This document shows, in pieces, positions 15,015-23,971 of a stretch of 64,000 nucleotides of DNA; the stretch's first letter is position 1, and each line of letters begins with the position of its first letter. Made by a program: the position numbers and the translations under genes. The DNA is taken from the NCBI GenBank assembly GCA_946408125.1, contig CAMJQW010000006.1, positions 1-64,000 on the forward strand, read 5' to 3'. The DNA is from an uncultured Fibrobacter sp. (lineage in GTDB: Bacteria; Fibrobacterota; Fibrobacteria; Fibrobacterales; Fibrobacteraceae). Below the pieces are notes generated by a model that saw nothing but the letters and a program-made list of their open reading frames with translations, did not search any database and had not been told where the DNA came from.

Positions 15015-15707
15015 TTAATCCTTCACGCAGCGGACGGACAGTCCGCTGTCTTTCATTACGGAACCGCCTCCGAACCCGAAGGTGTCCGTATACGTCCAGA
15101 TGATCGCATTTCCCGGACCGCCAATCGGTTCGGGATTTGTGTCTTCGCTGGCAGTCCAGAAGAAGGCCTTTCTTCCCAAGTCGGAGTAGCCCGCGAATGA
15201 CTTCTCTCCGCTGTACTGGAAGTTGAATGCGGTCGCATCGCCTCCGTTTCCATCGATAAAGTCAAAGAGCATTTGCCATTCTGCATCGGACGGAACGTGG
15301 TAACCGCTGGGGCAGATTCCACTGGTCGGGGCTGTCGCATTCGCGTAGTTCTTCTGGTATTTTTTTTCGAGCCCCATTACGGCAGTCCAGGTGTAAAGGC
15401 GGCCGTATTGCTCGCAGTTGGCTCCGTTGCCATCGTAGCACCAGGTTTGGCCCTTGAGATGGCATGAATTGTAGCTCAGGTTCTCGATCATCCATGTCTG
15501 TGTGCCGAATTCTGCGACCTTGTACCAGTGGCAGTCGCGGCTGTCGTGGACGGCATTTTCAACAAATATGGAAGGGCAATCTACCGGTTCGTCGGTGCAG
15601 GCGACGTTTGAATCGTCGTCGCCATTTTCGCTGGCCGCGGTGGAATCGTCGCAGGCCGCAAAGGCGAGTGCGAACGAAATGACTGCCATTTTATAGATCT
15701 TTTTCAT
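15015..15707 (-). CDS. FISUMP-domain lipoprotein
   Basis: A 230-residue lipoprotein with lipobox ALAFAAC (Cys19), a short acidic tether (ENGDDDSN), and one FISUMP domain from about residue 50: 'GTQTWMIENLSYNS', 'TWCYDGNGANCEQYGRLYTW', 'GICPSGYHVPSDAEWQ', 'AFFWTASE', and terminal 'SGLSVRCVKD'. It shares the domain plan of the lipoprotein at 4971-5972 but lacks the long Ser linker. Paired Cys in the same places suggest conserved disulfides. Role unknown; located at the cell surface or periplasm. Preceded by AGGAG. Confidence 0.9.
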   Translation of the reverse strand: MKKIYKMAVISFALAFAACDDSTAASENGDDDSNVACTDEPVDCPSIFVENAVHDSRDCHWYKVAEFGTQTWMIENLSYNSCHLKGQTWCYDGNGANCEQYGRLYTWTAVMGLEKKYQKNYANATAPTSGICPSGYHVPSDAEWQMLFDFIDGNGGDATAFNFQYSGEKSFAGYSDLGRKAFFWTASEDTNPEPIGGPGNAIIWTYTDTFGFGGGSVMKDSGLSVRCVKD

Positions 15708-15792
15708 CCTAACTCCTTTTCAATGATGATTGAATAATAGCTTTTTTTTAAATTTATGGGGCTAACAATTCCATAATGAGGATAAACACAAA

Positions 15793-17067
15793 ATGGCAAG
15801 AGCTTTGATTATCGGTTGTGGCGCTGTCGCCACGGTTGCTATCAAGAAATGCTGCACGGCAAGCGAAGTGTTCAGCGAAATCTGCATCGCTAGCCGTCAC
15901 CGCGAAAACTGCGAAAAGCTGGCACAGGAACTGCGCCCGAATACGAAGACGGTCATTACGACTGCCGCGGTTGATGCCGACAAGGCTGAAAATGTCGTGA
16001 AACTCATCAAGGAATACAAGCCCGACCTCGTGATGAACATCGCGCTCCCGTACCAGGACCTCGCCATCATGGATGCTTGCCTCGAATGTAGAGTGAACTA
16101 CATGGACACGGCGAACTACGAGCCCGAAAACATTGATGATCCGGAATGGCGCAAGGTCTACGACAAGCGCTGCAAGGAACAGGGCTTCAGCGCCTACTTC
16201 GACTACAGCTGGCAGTGGGCATACAAGGAAAAATTTGAAAAGGCCGGCCTCACGGCTCTGCTCGGTTCCGGCTTTGACCCGGGTGTTTCGCAGGCCTACT
16301 GCGCCTACGCCCTCAAGCACCAGTTCGACACTATCGAAGAAATCGATATCCTCGACTGCAACGGCGGCGATCACGGCTACAAGTTCGCCACGAACTTCAA
16401 CCCCGAAATCAACCTGCGCGAAGTTTCCGCTCCGGGCAGCTACTGGGACACCGACGAGAACGGCAAGGGCCACTGGGTCGAAATCCCGGCCATGAGCATC
16501 AAGCGCGTGTATGACTTCGACCAGGTTGGCCAGAAGGACATGTACCTGCTGCACCACGAAGAAATCGAATCGCTCGCCCAGAACATCCCGGGCGTAAAGC
16601 GCATCCGCTTCTTCATGACGTTCGGCCAGAGCTATCTCGACCACATGCGCTGCCTCGAAGACGTGGGCATGCTCTCTACGCAGCCCATCAAGTTCCAGGG
16701 CCAGGAAATCGTGCCTATCCAGTTCCTCAAGGCGCTCCTCCCGGATCCGGCAAGCCTCGGTCCCCGCACGGTGGGCAAGACGAACATCGGTTGCATCTTC
16801 AAGGGCACCAAGGACGGCAAGCCGAAGACCTATTACCTCTACAACGTGTGCGACCACCAGGAATGCTACAAGGAACTTGGCAGCCAGGCTATCGCCTACA
16901 CGACCGGCGTGCCGGCCATGTGCGGCGCCATGATGGTGCTCACCGGCAAGTGGAACAAGCCGGGCGTGCACACCGTCGAAGAATTTGATCCGGATCCGTT
17001 CATGGAAGCCCTCACCAAGTACGGCCTCCCGTGGAAGGAAAACTTCAACCCTGTTCTCGTTGACTAG
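15793..17067 (+). CDS. Carboxynorspermidine synthase (saccharopine dehydrogenase-like)
   Basis: A 424-residue NAD(P)H-dependent reductase. The Rossmann motif is IIGCGAVATVAIKKC; 'YMDTANYEPEN', 'SGFDPGVSQAYCAYALKH' and 'DILDCNGGDHG' match the carboxy(nor)spermidine dehydrogenase branch of the saccharopine dehydrogenase fold. The enzyme joins aspartate semialdehyde to putrescine (or diaminopropane), giving carboxyspermidine. speA starts 14 bases downstream, supporting a polyamine role over lysine metabolism. The decarboxylase NspC that completes the route is not in the window. GAGGAT lies 9 bases before the start. Confidence 0.88.
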   Translation: MARALIIGCGAVATVAIKKCCTASEVFSEICIASRHRENCEKLAQELRPNTKTVITTAAVDADKAENVVKLIKEYKPDLVMNIALPYQDLAIMDACLECRVNYMDTANYEPENIDDPEWRKVYDKRCKEQGFSAYFDYSWQWAYKEKFEKAGLTALLGSGFDPGVSQAYCAYALKHQFDTIEEIDILDCNGGDHGYKFATNFNPEINLREVSAPGSYWDTDENGKGHWVEIPAMSIKRVYDFDQVGQKDMYLLHHEEIESLAQNIPGVKRIRFFMTFGQSYLDHMRCLEDVGMLSTQPIKFQGQEIVPIQFLKALLPDPASLGPRTVGKTNIGCIFKGTKDGKPKTYYLYNVCDHQECYKELGSQAIAYTTGVPAMCGAMMVLTGKWNKPGVHTVEEFDPDPFMEALTKYGLPWKENFNPVLVD

Positions 17068-17081
17068 AGAGACTCAGAGCA

Positions 17082-18980
17082 ATGAAAAAATGGCGCATTG
17101 ACGATTCCCGTGACTTGTACAATGTCAAGGGTTGGGGCGTGAACTTCTTCGACATCAACGAGAAGGGCCACGCAACTGTTCATCCGCTCAAGGAAGGCGG
17201 TCCGGACATCGACCTGTACGAACTCGTGCAGGAACTTTCGCTCCGTGACGTCTCCACTCCGATGCTGCTTCGCTTCCCGGACATCCTGGACAGCCGCATC
17301 GAGAAGATCAATGAGTGCTTCAACAAGTCCCGTCAGGAATACGGTTTCAACGGGAGTTACTACAGCATCTTCCCGATCAAGGTGAACCAGCAACGCGCCG
17401 TGCTCGAAGAAATCGTCAGCCACGGCAAGAAGTACAACATCGGTCTTGAAGCCGGTTCCAAGCCGGAACTGCATGCGGTACTCGCGAACATGGACAATCC
17501 GGATTCGCTGATCATCTGCAACGGTTACAAGGACGAGGACTTCATCGAACTTGCACTCCTTGCACAGAAGATGGGCAAGAAGATTTTCATCGTCGTCGAG
17601 AAGATGAACGAACTCCACCTGGTGGTGGAACTTTCCCGCCGTATCGGCGTGCGCCCGAATATCGGCATCCGCATCAAGCTTGCAAGCTCCGGCAGCGGCA
17701 AGTGGGAAGAATCCGGCGGATACCACAGCAAGTTCGGCCTGAACAGTTCCGAACTGTTGGAAGCTCTCGACTACATCAAGCAAGAGAAGATGGAAGACTG
17801 CATGAAGCTCATCCACTTCCACCTGGGTAGCCAGATTACGAACATCCGTCACATCAAGAGCGGCCTTCGCGAAGTCTCGCAGTTCTATGTGCAGATTCGC
17901 AAGATGGGCATGAGTCTCGAATTCGTGGACGTGGGCGGCGGCCTCGGAGTCGATTACGATGGCACCCGCAGCTCTAACGCGAGCTCGGTGAACTACTCCA
18001 TCCAGGAATACGCGAACGACGTGGTGTACGCCATGTTCGAAGCCTGCGAGAACGGCGACGTGCCGCACCCGAACATCATCGCGGAATCGGGCCGTGCGCT
18101 TGCGGCACACCATTCCATCTTGGTATTCAACGTTCTGGAAACCGCCGGCCAGGCGTTCTTCGACGAGAATGCACACGAGATTGACGATGATGCTCCCGAT
18201 GCATTGAAGGATTTGTTCGGCATCTACAAGGGACTCACCCCGAAGAACCTGCTCGAAAGCTGGCACGATGCCATCCAGCTGAACGACGACGTCTTGAACG
18301 GCTTCAAGGTGGGCGATTACGACCTGCCGACGCGCGCCATGTGCGAACGCCTGTTCTGGAGCATCGTGCGCAAGGTGGACCAGTTGGCGAAAGACTTGCG
18401 CCATCCGCCTTACGAACTCAGCGAACTCCCGCGCCTCTTGGCGCAGAAGTACTTCTGCAACTTCAGCTTGTTCCAGAGCCTGCCGGATAGCTGGGGCGTG
18501 GACCAGGTTTTCCCGCTCATGCCTATCCAGCGCTTGAACGAGGAACCGACGGTCGAGACGACCATCCAGGATGTCACCTGCGACTCCGACGGAAAGATCG
18601 ACATGTTCGTTCGCGGTGGCGACGTGAGCCGCACGCTCCCGCTGCATGAACTGAAGAACGGCGAACCGTACTACATCGCGGTCTACCTCGTGGGCGCCTA
18701 CCAGGAAATCCTCGGCGACCTGCACAACCTCTTCGGCGATACGAACGCGGTCCACATCGTGTGCAACGACAAGGGCGGCTATGAAATCGATAAGGTCATC
18801 GACGGCGAATCCGTGGAAGACGTACTCGACTACGTGAACTTCAGCGACAAGGCCCTCGTGCGCACCATGGAAAACTGGGTGTCGCGCTCCGTGAAGGAAG
18901 GGAAGATCAGCCTGCAAGAAGGCAAGGAATTCCTGAACATCTACCGCGGCGGCCTGTACGGGTACACGTACTTGGAGTAA
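17082..18980 (+). CDS. speA: Biosynthetic arginine decarboxylase
   Basis: A 632-residue PLP-dependent fold-III enzyme converting arginine to agmatine. The PLP lysine is K100 in FPIKVNQQ; GLEAGSKPEL, FHLGSQITNI and VDVGGGLGVDYDGTR form the barrel active site; the C-terminal beta domain contains 'VTCDSDGKID' and 'YLVGAYQEILGDLHNLFGD', with an intersubunit acidic pocket. Length agrees with SpeA. It forms an operon with the carboxynorspermidine synthase upstream; together they feed spermidine synthesis by the carboxyspermidine route. No agmatinase or agmatine deiminase is nearby. Confidence 0.95.
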   Translation: MKKWRIDDSRDLYNVKGWGVNFFDINEKGHATVHPLKEGGPDIDLYELVQELSLRDVSTPMLLRFPDILDSRIEKINECFNKSRQEYGFNGSYYSIFPIKVNQQRAVLEEIVSHGKKYNIGLEAGSKPELHAVLANMDNPDSLIICNGYKDEDFIELALLAQKMGKKIFIVVEKMNELHLVVELSRRIGVRPNIGIRIKLASSGSGKWEESGGYHSKFGLNSSELLEALDYIKQEKMEDCMKLIHFHLGSQITNIRHIKSGLREVSQFYVQIRKMGMSLEFVDVGGGLGVDYDGTRSSNASSVNYSIQEYANDVVYAMFEACENGDVPHPNIIAESGRALAAHHSILVFNVLETAGQAFFDENAHEIDDDAPDALKDLFGIYKGLTPKNLLESWHDAIQLNDDVLNGFKVGDYDLPTRAMCERLFWSIVRKVDQLAKDLRHPPYELSELPRLLAQKYFCNFSLFQSLPDSWGVDQVFPLMPIQRLNEEPTVETTIQDVTCDSDGKIDMFVRGGDVSRTLPLHELKNGEPYYIAVYLVGAYQEILGDLHNLFGDTNAVHIVCNDKGGYEIDKVIDGESVEDVLDYVNFSDKALVRTMENWVSRSVKEGKISLQEGKEFLNIYRGGLYGYTYLE

Positions 18981-19010
18981 TTGACGGTTGGTGGTTCGTT
19001 TGGAGAGACT

Positions 19011-19853
19011 ATGGAACAGAATAGTCGACAGATTGCCGTATTGCTTGCGACCTACAACGGCGCAAGGTTCCTGAGGGAACAGCTCGAATCGCTGTTCCGG
19101 CAGTCTTGCGATGATTTCCACCTGTTTGTCCGCGACGACGGTTCTACCGATAGTACGCTCAAGATCCTCGCCGATTTTATGCAATTGCATCCTGGCCGGA
19201 TTACCCTAGTCAGTGATGGGCAGCCGCATTGCGGTGCGGCGCAGTCCTTCATGCGCCTGCTGGAATCCGTGGAATCCGACTACTACATGTTCTGCGACCA
19301 GGACGATTTTTGGCATGCGACCAAGATCGAGAAGACCGTTGCCCATATGCGGGATGTCGAGTCCCGGGCTTGTCGCGACACGGTTTGCACGACTCCTGTA
19401 GTCGTCTCGACGGACCTCCGCGTTGTGGACGAGAACCGCGACCTCATCCGGGAATCCTTCAATGAAGACCTCCGGATAGACGTGTTTCGGAAGCACCCGC
19501 AGATGCTGTGCGTGAGACACGTGGTCACGGGATGTGCGATGATGCTCAACCGCGCGGCCCGAGATGTATCTCTCCCGATGTCGCCCCTTGCGACGATGCA
19601 CGATGAGTGGGTGGCCCTTTGCACGCAGTTCCACGACGGCTGGGTCTCGGTGGTGGACGATGTGACGATCGACTACCGCCAGCACGGTTCCAATACGCTC
19701 GGTGCGGACTCTGCCGCGAAGGGATTTTTCCGGCGTGCGTTCTCGGTTAAAGGTTGGCGTGCTTTTTGCGCGGCGGCAAAACTGCTCCATAAGGAGTTTG
19801 GGCTTTCATACCCGCGGTACCTCATCTATAAAATTTTGTATAGTTGGTTGTAG
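19011..19853 (+). CDS. Family 2 glycosyltransferase
   Basis: A 280-residue GT-A enzyme. IAVLLATYNGARFLREQLES begins the nucleotide-binding fold, VRDDGSTDST carries the first Asp, and YYMFCDQDDFW is the DxD-type metal site with the QDD variant common in rhamnosyl- and galactosyltransferases of surface polysaccharides. GGAGAG four bases before ATG 19011 decides the start (the frame remains open from 18981). It is followed 2 bases later by a second GT2 gene, and the two share QDD motifs. Acceptor and donor sugar are not predictable. Confidence 0.88.
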   Translation: MEQNSRQIAVLLATYNGARFLREQLESLFRQSCDDFHLFVRDDGSTDSTLKILADFMQLHPGRITLVSDGQPHCGAAQSFMRLLESVESDYYMFCDQDDFWHATKIEKTVAHMRDVESRACRDTVCTTPVVVSTDLRVVDENRDLIRESFNEDLRIDVFRKHPQMLCVRHVVTGCAMMLNRAARDVSLPMSPLATMHDEWVALCTQFHDGWVSVVDDVTIDYRQHGSNTLGADSAAKGFFRRAFSVKGWRAFCAAAKLLHKEFGLSYPRYLIYKILYSWL

Positions 19854-19855
19854 AT

Positions 19856-20569
19856 ATGCGTAGCGTCTGCATGGCCACTTACAATGGCGAGAAGTACATC
19901 AGGGAGCAATTGGACAGCATTCTTCCGCAGTTGCGGGACGATGACGAATTGATTGTTTCCGACGACGCTTCTACGGACGCAACCCTGGATATCGTGAAAT
20001 CCTATGGGGATCCCCGCATCAAGATTTTCAACAATGCCGACCACGGGGTGGCGCATAATTTCGAGAATGCGCTGCGCCAGTCCTCGGGCGATATCATCTT
20101 CTTTGCCGACCAGGACGACGTATGGCTCCCCGGCAAGCTCGACAAGATGGAAAAGTTCCTGAAGGATGGCGGCTACGATACGATTTTATGCAATTGTTCC
20201 CGGACCGATGCCGACTTGAATGTCGTCAAGGAACGCCATTTCGACAAGGATTGGCCGATGAAGAAGGCGCTTTGGCGAAACCTCCTGAACAATTGCTGGC
20301 TCGGGAGCTGCATGGCTTTTACCCGCGAGGTGAAGGAAGCCTGCCTGCCGTTCCCGCCCAAGGCGGTGGCTCACGACCTGTGGATTTCGTACTATTCGCA
20401 GGTGCATTTCCGCTGTGGGTATCAGGATGAAGTCCTTCAGCTGTACCGTCGTCACGAGGGAACCGTTTCCTTTACGGGCGGCAAGAGCAAAAACAGCCTT
20501 TATTACCGCATTTCGTACAGATTATACCTTGCTTGGCATCTATTTTGTTCTATATTCTGTAAGAGATGA
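19856..20569 (+). CDS. Family 2 glycosyltransferase
   Basis: A 237-residue GT-A glycosyltransferase: 'VCMATYNGEKYIREQLDSIL', 'VSDDASTDAT', and 'IIFFADQDDVWLPGKL' with the same QDD signature as the preceding gene, then 'NNCWLGSCMAFTREV' near the acceptor site. It ends with a short basic, aromatic segment. The start at 19856 follows the upstream stop by two bases; no strong Shine-Dalgarno, suggesting coupled translation. Its stop overlaps the next start by 4 bases (ATGA). The pair probably adds adjacent sugars of one surface glycan. Confidence 0.85.
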   Translation: MRSVCMATYNGEKYIREQLDSILPQLRDDDELIVSDDASTDATLDIVKSYGDPRIKIFNNADHGVAHNFENALRQSSGDIIFFADQDDVWLPGKLDKMEKFLKDGGYDTILCNCSRTDADLNVVKERHFDKDWPMKKALWRNLLNNCWLGSCMAFTREVKEACLPFPPKAVAHDLWISYYSQVHFRCGYQDEVLQLYRRHEGTVSFTGGKSKNSLYYRISYRLYLAWHLFCSIFCKR

Positions 20570-21648
20570 TTACGGATAGGGTGAGACAACTGATTGTCAG
20601 TGGCAAGACTTTGGAAGAAAAAGCCTTCTGGGGAGTCCTTTTTTTTGCGGTCTTTGCGACCGGCGCATCCACTATTGTTAATTTGTACTTAGGCCTCGGT
20701 GGCCATTCCGGAATCATGAGCGTCGGCGCGCTCCTGATGTTCGTTGTGGTCGGCGTTATCGCCAAGAAGACCGGGCGTGTTTCGATCTGCTATTTTATCG
20801 CGTGCATCCTCCTGAACGTATTCATCTTGCCGCCGATATTTTTTTGGACAGGCGGGTTTGAAAGCGGAATCATTTTCAACTGCTTTATGGGCATTTTCCT
20901 CTGCTCGCTCTATAACCACAAGAAGCGCCGTTTCCTGTTGGTCTTGATAGCGATATGCTCCTACGAGATGACCTTTTTCTTGGCGCGGCAGCATCCCGAG
21001 CTCATAAACATGATTGATCCGGAATTGGCCCACTTGGACTATTCCGTTTCGTTCTTCTTGATGGCGGTTGCCCTTTACGCGGGAGTCGCCTTCCTGGTTT
21101 ACGTTTTCGATCATGAGCGCCGACAGAGGGACGCCCTGATCAAGAAGCTTGATTTTTATTCGAAGCGTGACCCGCTGACGCGGCTTTTCAACCGCAACCA
21201 CTTCATCAATTACCTGGAGAAGATGATCTGGCCGGAACGTAGCGGGTTCTATATGATGAAATACGGTGTCGATGAATTCAGGGACATCGTGGACAAGTAT
21301 GGGAATGATTTTGGGGACAAGGTCCTTTGCGGTATCGCGAATGTGGCTGCGTCGACCCGGATAGTCGGCTTCGGTGAATGCGCCGCCAGATTCGGCGATA
21401 CGGATTTTATCCAGCTTTTCTATGCAAAGTCCTCCGGCGAGGCTTTCCAACGTGCAGAACAGGTGCGCAAGGATATTTCCGAGCTGGAATTCGAAGACCA
21501 TCCGGAAGTCCGCGTGACGGTGAGCGGCGGGTTTGTCGATTGCTCGAATGAAGGGTTCTACCACCAGAATAAGATGCTCCGCGTCTTGGATTTGCTGCTT
21601 GAATTGGCAAAATCCCGTGGCAGAAACCAGATTTGCATAAGGGAATAA
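20566..21648 (+). CDS. Membrane protein with degenerate GGDEF domain
   Basis: A 360-residue protein: about six transmembrane helices (residues 20-185), a short coiled linker, then a GGDEF-fold domain (residues 195-355) beginning KRDPLTRLFNRNHF. The signature loop reads RFGDTDF where active enzymes have RYGGDEF, and the helix with FKxxND..GH..GD reads 'FRDIVDKYGNDFGD'. Loss of the second Gly and of the metal/catalytic Asp-Glu pair argues against diguanylate cyclase activity; it may bind a nucleotide or act as a scaffold. It overlaps the GT2 gene by ATGA, with a TATATT 9 bases upstream that could start an internal transcript. Confidence 0.82.
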   Translation: MITDRVRQLIVSGKTLEEKAFWGVLFFAVFATGASTIVNLYLGLGGHSGIMSVGALLMFVVVGVIAKKTGRVSICYFIACILLNVFILPPIFFWTGGFESGIIFNCFMGIFLCSLYNHKKRRFLLVLIAICSYEMTFFLARQHPELINMIDPELAHLDYSVSFFLMAVALYAGVAFLVYVFDHERRQRDALIKKLDFYSKRDPLTRLFNRNHFINYLEKMIWPERSGFYMMKYGVDEFRDIVDKYGNDFGDKVLCGIANVAASTRIVGFGECAARFGDTDFIQLFYAKSSGEAFQRAEQVRKDISELEFEDHPEVRVTVSGGFVDCSNEGFYHQNKMLRVLDLLLELAKSRGRNQICIRE

Positions 21649-21663
21649 ATCTATATTTCGCGC

Positions 21664-22503
21664 ATGCTGCACGAGATAGAACCTCATAAGCTTTACAACG
21701 AGTTCCGTAAACAGTCCCCGCGACCGACGGATTTTCTTGTTGTTTATTTTGGCGATAAGAGCCTGCTTAAAAAGAACGGCGATTCTTTTGAAATTCCCAA
21801 GGTGGCTGATTTCAATCGAGAAGATATCCCGTGCCATTACCTTTTCAGCATAGACGATGCGGCATATTTCCTGGCGGATCTCAGCATTTCGAAAGAGCTG
21901 GTGGAATCTGCATCGGACGATTACGTCCTTTGCCCGGCGCGCACTTACCGCTATATGGGCGACCCGCTTTTGCGCTTGGGCGGGGCGACCGCGGCGCATA
22001 TCGCCCATTGGGAATCGCAGAACCGCTTTTGCGGGCGCTGCGGAAGCGAGACTTCCCGTAGCGACAAGGAACGTGCAATAGTTTGTCCTAAATGCGGGAA
22101 CGTGGTTTACCCGCGCATCTCTCCGGTCGTGATTGTGGCGGTTCATAACGGCGACAAGCTCCTGATGGCCCACAACATCGACAATCCGAACCCGAGGCTT
22201 TTCTTGATTTCGGGATTCGTGGAAGTGGGGGAGAGCTTGGAGCAGGCGGTGCATCGCGAAGTGCTCGAGGAAGCGGGAGTCTATGTCAAGAACGTCCGTT
22301 ATTTCGGCTCGCAGCCCTGGCCCTTCAGCGATTCGATGATTGCGGGCTTTACGGCTGAACTCGATGGCGACGATACCATCCACATGCAGGCATCCGAGCT
22401 TTCCGAAGCCCTCTGGGTCAAGCGGGAGGACATTCCCGAGTACGAAACCGACGTGAGCATCAGCTGCTGCCTCATCGAAGACTTCCGCCGCGCGCGTTCC
22501 TAG
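21664..22503 (+). CDS. nudC: NADH pyrophosphatase, NudC-type Nudix hydrolase
   Basis: A 279-residue Nudix hydrolase that cleaves NAD(H) to NMN(H) and AMP, and in some bacteria removes NAD caps from RNA. A four-Cys zinc knuckle (C123, C126, C141, C144) precedes the Nudix box at residues 184-206 (G..E..., REVLEEAG), and SQPWPF at 216-221 is the NudC-specific motif. The domain order is complete. TATATT (21652-21657) lies 6 bases before the ATG and no Shine-Dalgarno is present, suggesting a leaderless transcript. It stands just upstream of der. Confidence 0.93.
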   Translation: MLHEIEPHKLYNEFRKQSPRPTDFLVVYFGDKSLLKKNGDSFEIPKVADFNREDIPCHYLFSIDDAAYFLADLSISKELVESASDDYVLCPARTYRYMGDPLLRLGGATAAHIAHWESQNRFCGRCGSETSRSDKERAIVCPKCGNVVYPRISPVVIVAVHNGDKLLMAHNIDNPNPRLFLISGFVEVGESLEQAVHREVLEEAGVYVKNVRYFGSQPWPFSDSMIAGFTAELDGDDTIHMQASELSEALWVKREDIPEYETDVSISCCLIEDFRRARS

Positions 22504-22528
22504 CCTTTAATTTCTATATTTACATACG

Positions 22529-23971
22529 ATGAAATTACCTGTCGTATGTATTATTGGACGCCCGAATGTGGGTAAGTCCTCGCTTTTCAATAGAATTCTG
22601 GGGCGCCGAGCCGCAGTCGTTTCGGACCGTGACGGCGTTACCCGCGATAGGCATTACCAGACTGCGAATTACAAGGGCCATGAATTCACGGTAGTTGATA
22701 CCGGCGGTTTCTTGCCGGACGATTCCATCGACGTCCTGGCCGATAGCGTCCGTACGCAGATTTTTAATGCGGTCGAGGAATCCGACCTCGTGCTGTTCAT
22801 GGTGGATATCCGCGTCGGCATTACCAAGCTCGACCAGCAGTTTGCTCGTCTGGTGCGCAAGCTCGACAAGAAGGTGATTCTTGTGGCGAACAAGAGCGAG
22901 AACCTCGGCGACCGCCAGGAAAGCTACGAGTTCTTGAAACTCGGGTTCGGCCAGCCGCGCACGGTCAGCGCGCTTACGGGTTATGCATGCCTTTCGTTGA
23001 TGGACGAAGTCATTTCGATCCTCCCGACGCCCGTGCGCGGGGAACGTCGCGAAGAACGCCCCATCCGGTTTGCGATTCTCGGCCGCCCGAATGCGGGCAA
23101 GAGCACGCTCTTGAACCGCCTGTTACGTCAAGAACGCGCCGTGGTTTCGGATATTCCGGGTACGACCCGCGATTCCATCGACTGCGATTTCGTGGTTGAT
23201 GGTCAGAAGTTCGTGGTGACCGATACCGCGGGCCTCCGCAAGAAGGCGAAGGTCGAAGACGAAGTTGAAGTTTTCAGCAACATGCGCACGCTTGAAAGCA
23301 TCCGCCGTTCGGACCTGTCCGTTCTGATGGTGGACTGCACCCGTGGCATGGAAGTCCAGGACTACCGCATCATTACGGAAATCCGCAAGGCGGGGAAGGG
23401 TCTTGTCGTCGTGTTGAACAAGTGGGATATTCTCCCGAACAAGAGCGACAAGTCTTTCGATCATATGGTCAAGGATTTCCTGGAACGCGAGCCGATGCTC
23501 GAGTATGTGCCGATTATTTCGGCGAGCGCAAAAGAAGGCCAGCGTATCAACCGTATCGTGCAGGCCATCCAGACGGTGTACGCGAACTGCCGCCGTGTGC
23601 TTGGTCGTGACCGCGTGGCGGAATCCTTCGCGAATTTCTTGCAGGAGAAGGCGCCTCCGAGCCATAACTCCCGCGTGGTGGCGCTTACCCGCGCCTGCCA
23701 GATTATGGTGGAGCCTCCCGTAATCGCTATCGAGACGCGTACGCCCGAGCTGGTGGACGAATCGTACAAGCGTTACCTGCTCAAAAAGTTTTATGAGGAA
23801 TTCCAGTTGCAGGGTGCGCCCCTGCGCCTGAATTTCGACCAGAAGTTAACCCTCAGAAAGGATGAAGAACTTGAACAGTTTACTGAGTCTTCCAATAGCG
23901 TACTTGCTGGGGTCGATCCCCAGCGCGATCTGGATAGCAAAACTCGCAAAGGGCCGCGCGTTCGACATTAG
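22529..23971 (+). CDS. der: Ribosome-assembly GTPase Der (EngA)
   Basis: A 480-residue double GTPase needed for 50S assembly. Two G domains are visible: GRPNVGKSSLFNRI (residues 9 on) with DTGGF and NKSE, and GRPNAGKSTLLNRL with DTAGLRKK and NKWD; a C-terminal KH-like domain ends near 'GAPLRLNFDQ'. The last ~35 residues are low-complexity-like and are read over the start of plsY in another frame, so they are probably not conserved. TATATT (22515-22520) is 8 bases upstream of the ATG, with no Shine-Dalgarno. Confidence 0.95.
   Translation: MKLPVVCIIGRPNVGKSSLFNRILGRRAAVVSDRDGVTRDRHYQTANYKGHEFTVVDTGGFLPDDSIDVLADSVRTQIFNAVEESDLVLFMVDIRVGITKLDQQFARLVRKLDKKVILVANKSENLGDRQESYEFLKLGFGQPRTVSALTGYACLSLMDEVISILPTPVRGERREERPIRFAILGRPNAGKSTLLNRLLRQERAVVSDIPGTTRDSIDCDFVVDGQKFVVTDTAGLRKKAKVEDEVEVFSNMRTLESIRRSDLSVLMVDCTRGMEVQDYRIITEIRKAGKGLVVVLNKWDILPNKSDKSFDHMVKDFLEREPMLEYVPIISASAKEGQRINRIVQAIQTVYANCRRVLGRDRVAESFANFLQEKAPPSHNSRVVALTRACQIMVEPPVIAIETRTPELVDESYKRYLLKKFYEEFQLQGAPLRLNFDQKLTLRKDEELEQFTESSNSVLAGVDPQRDLDSKTRKGPRVRH

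Noticed and set aside
17064-19190. 708-residue open frame antisense to speA
   Set aside because: Shadow caused by strong codon bias of speA; no start signal and no family features.
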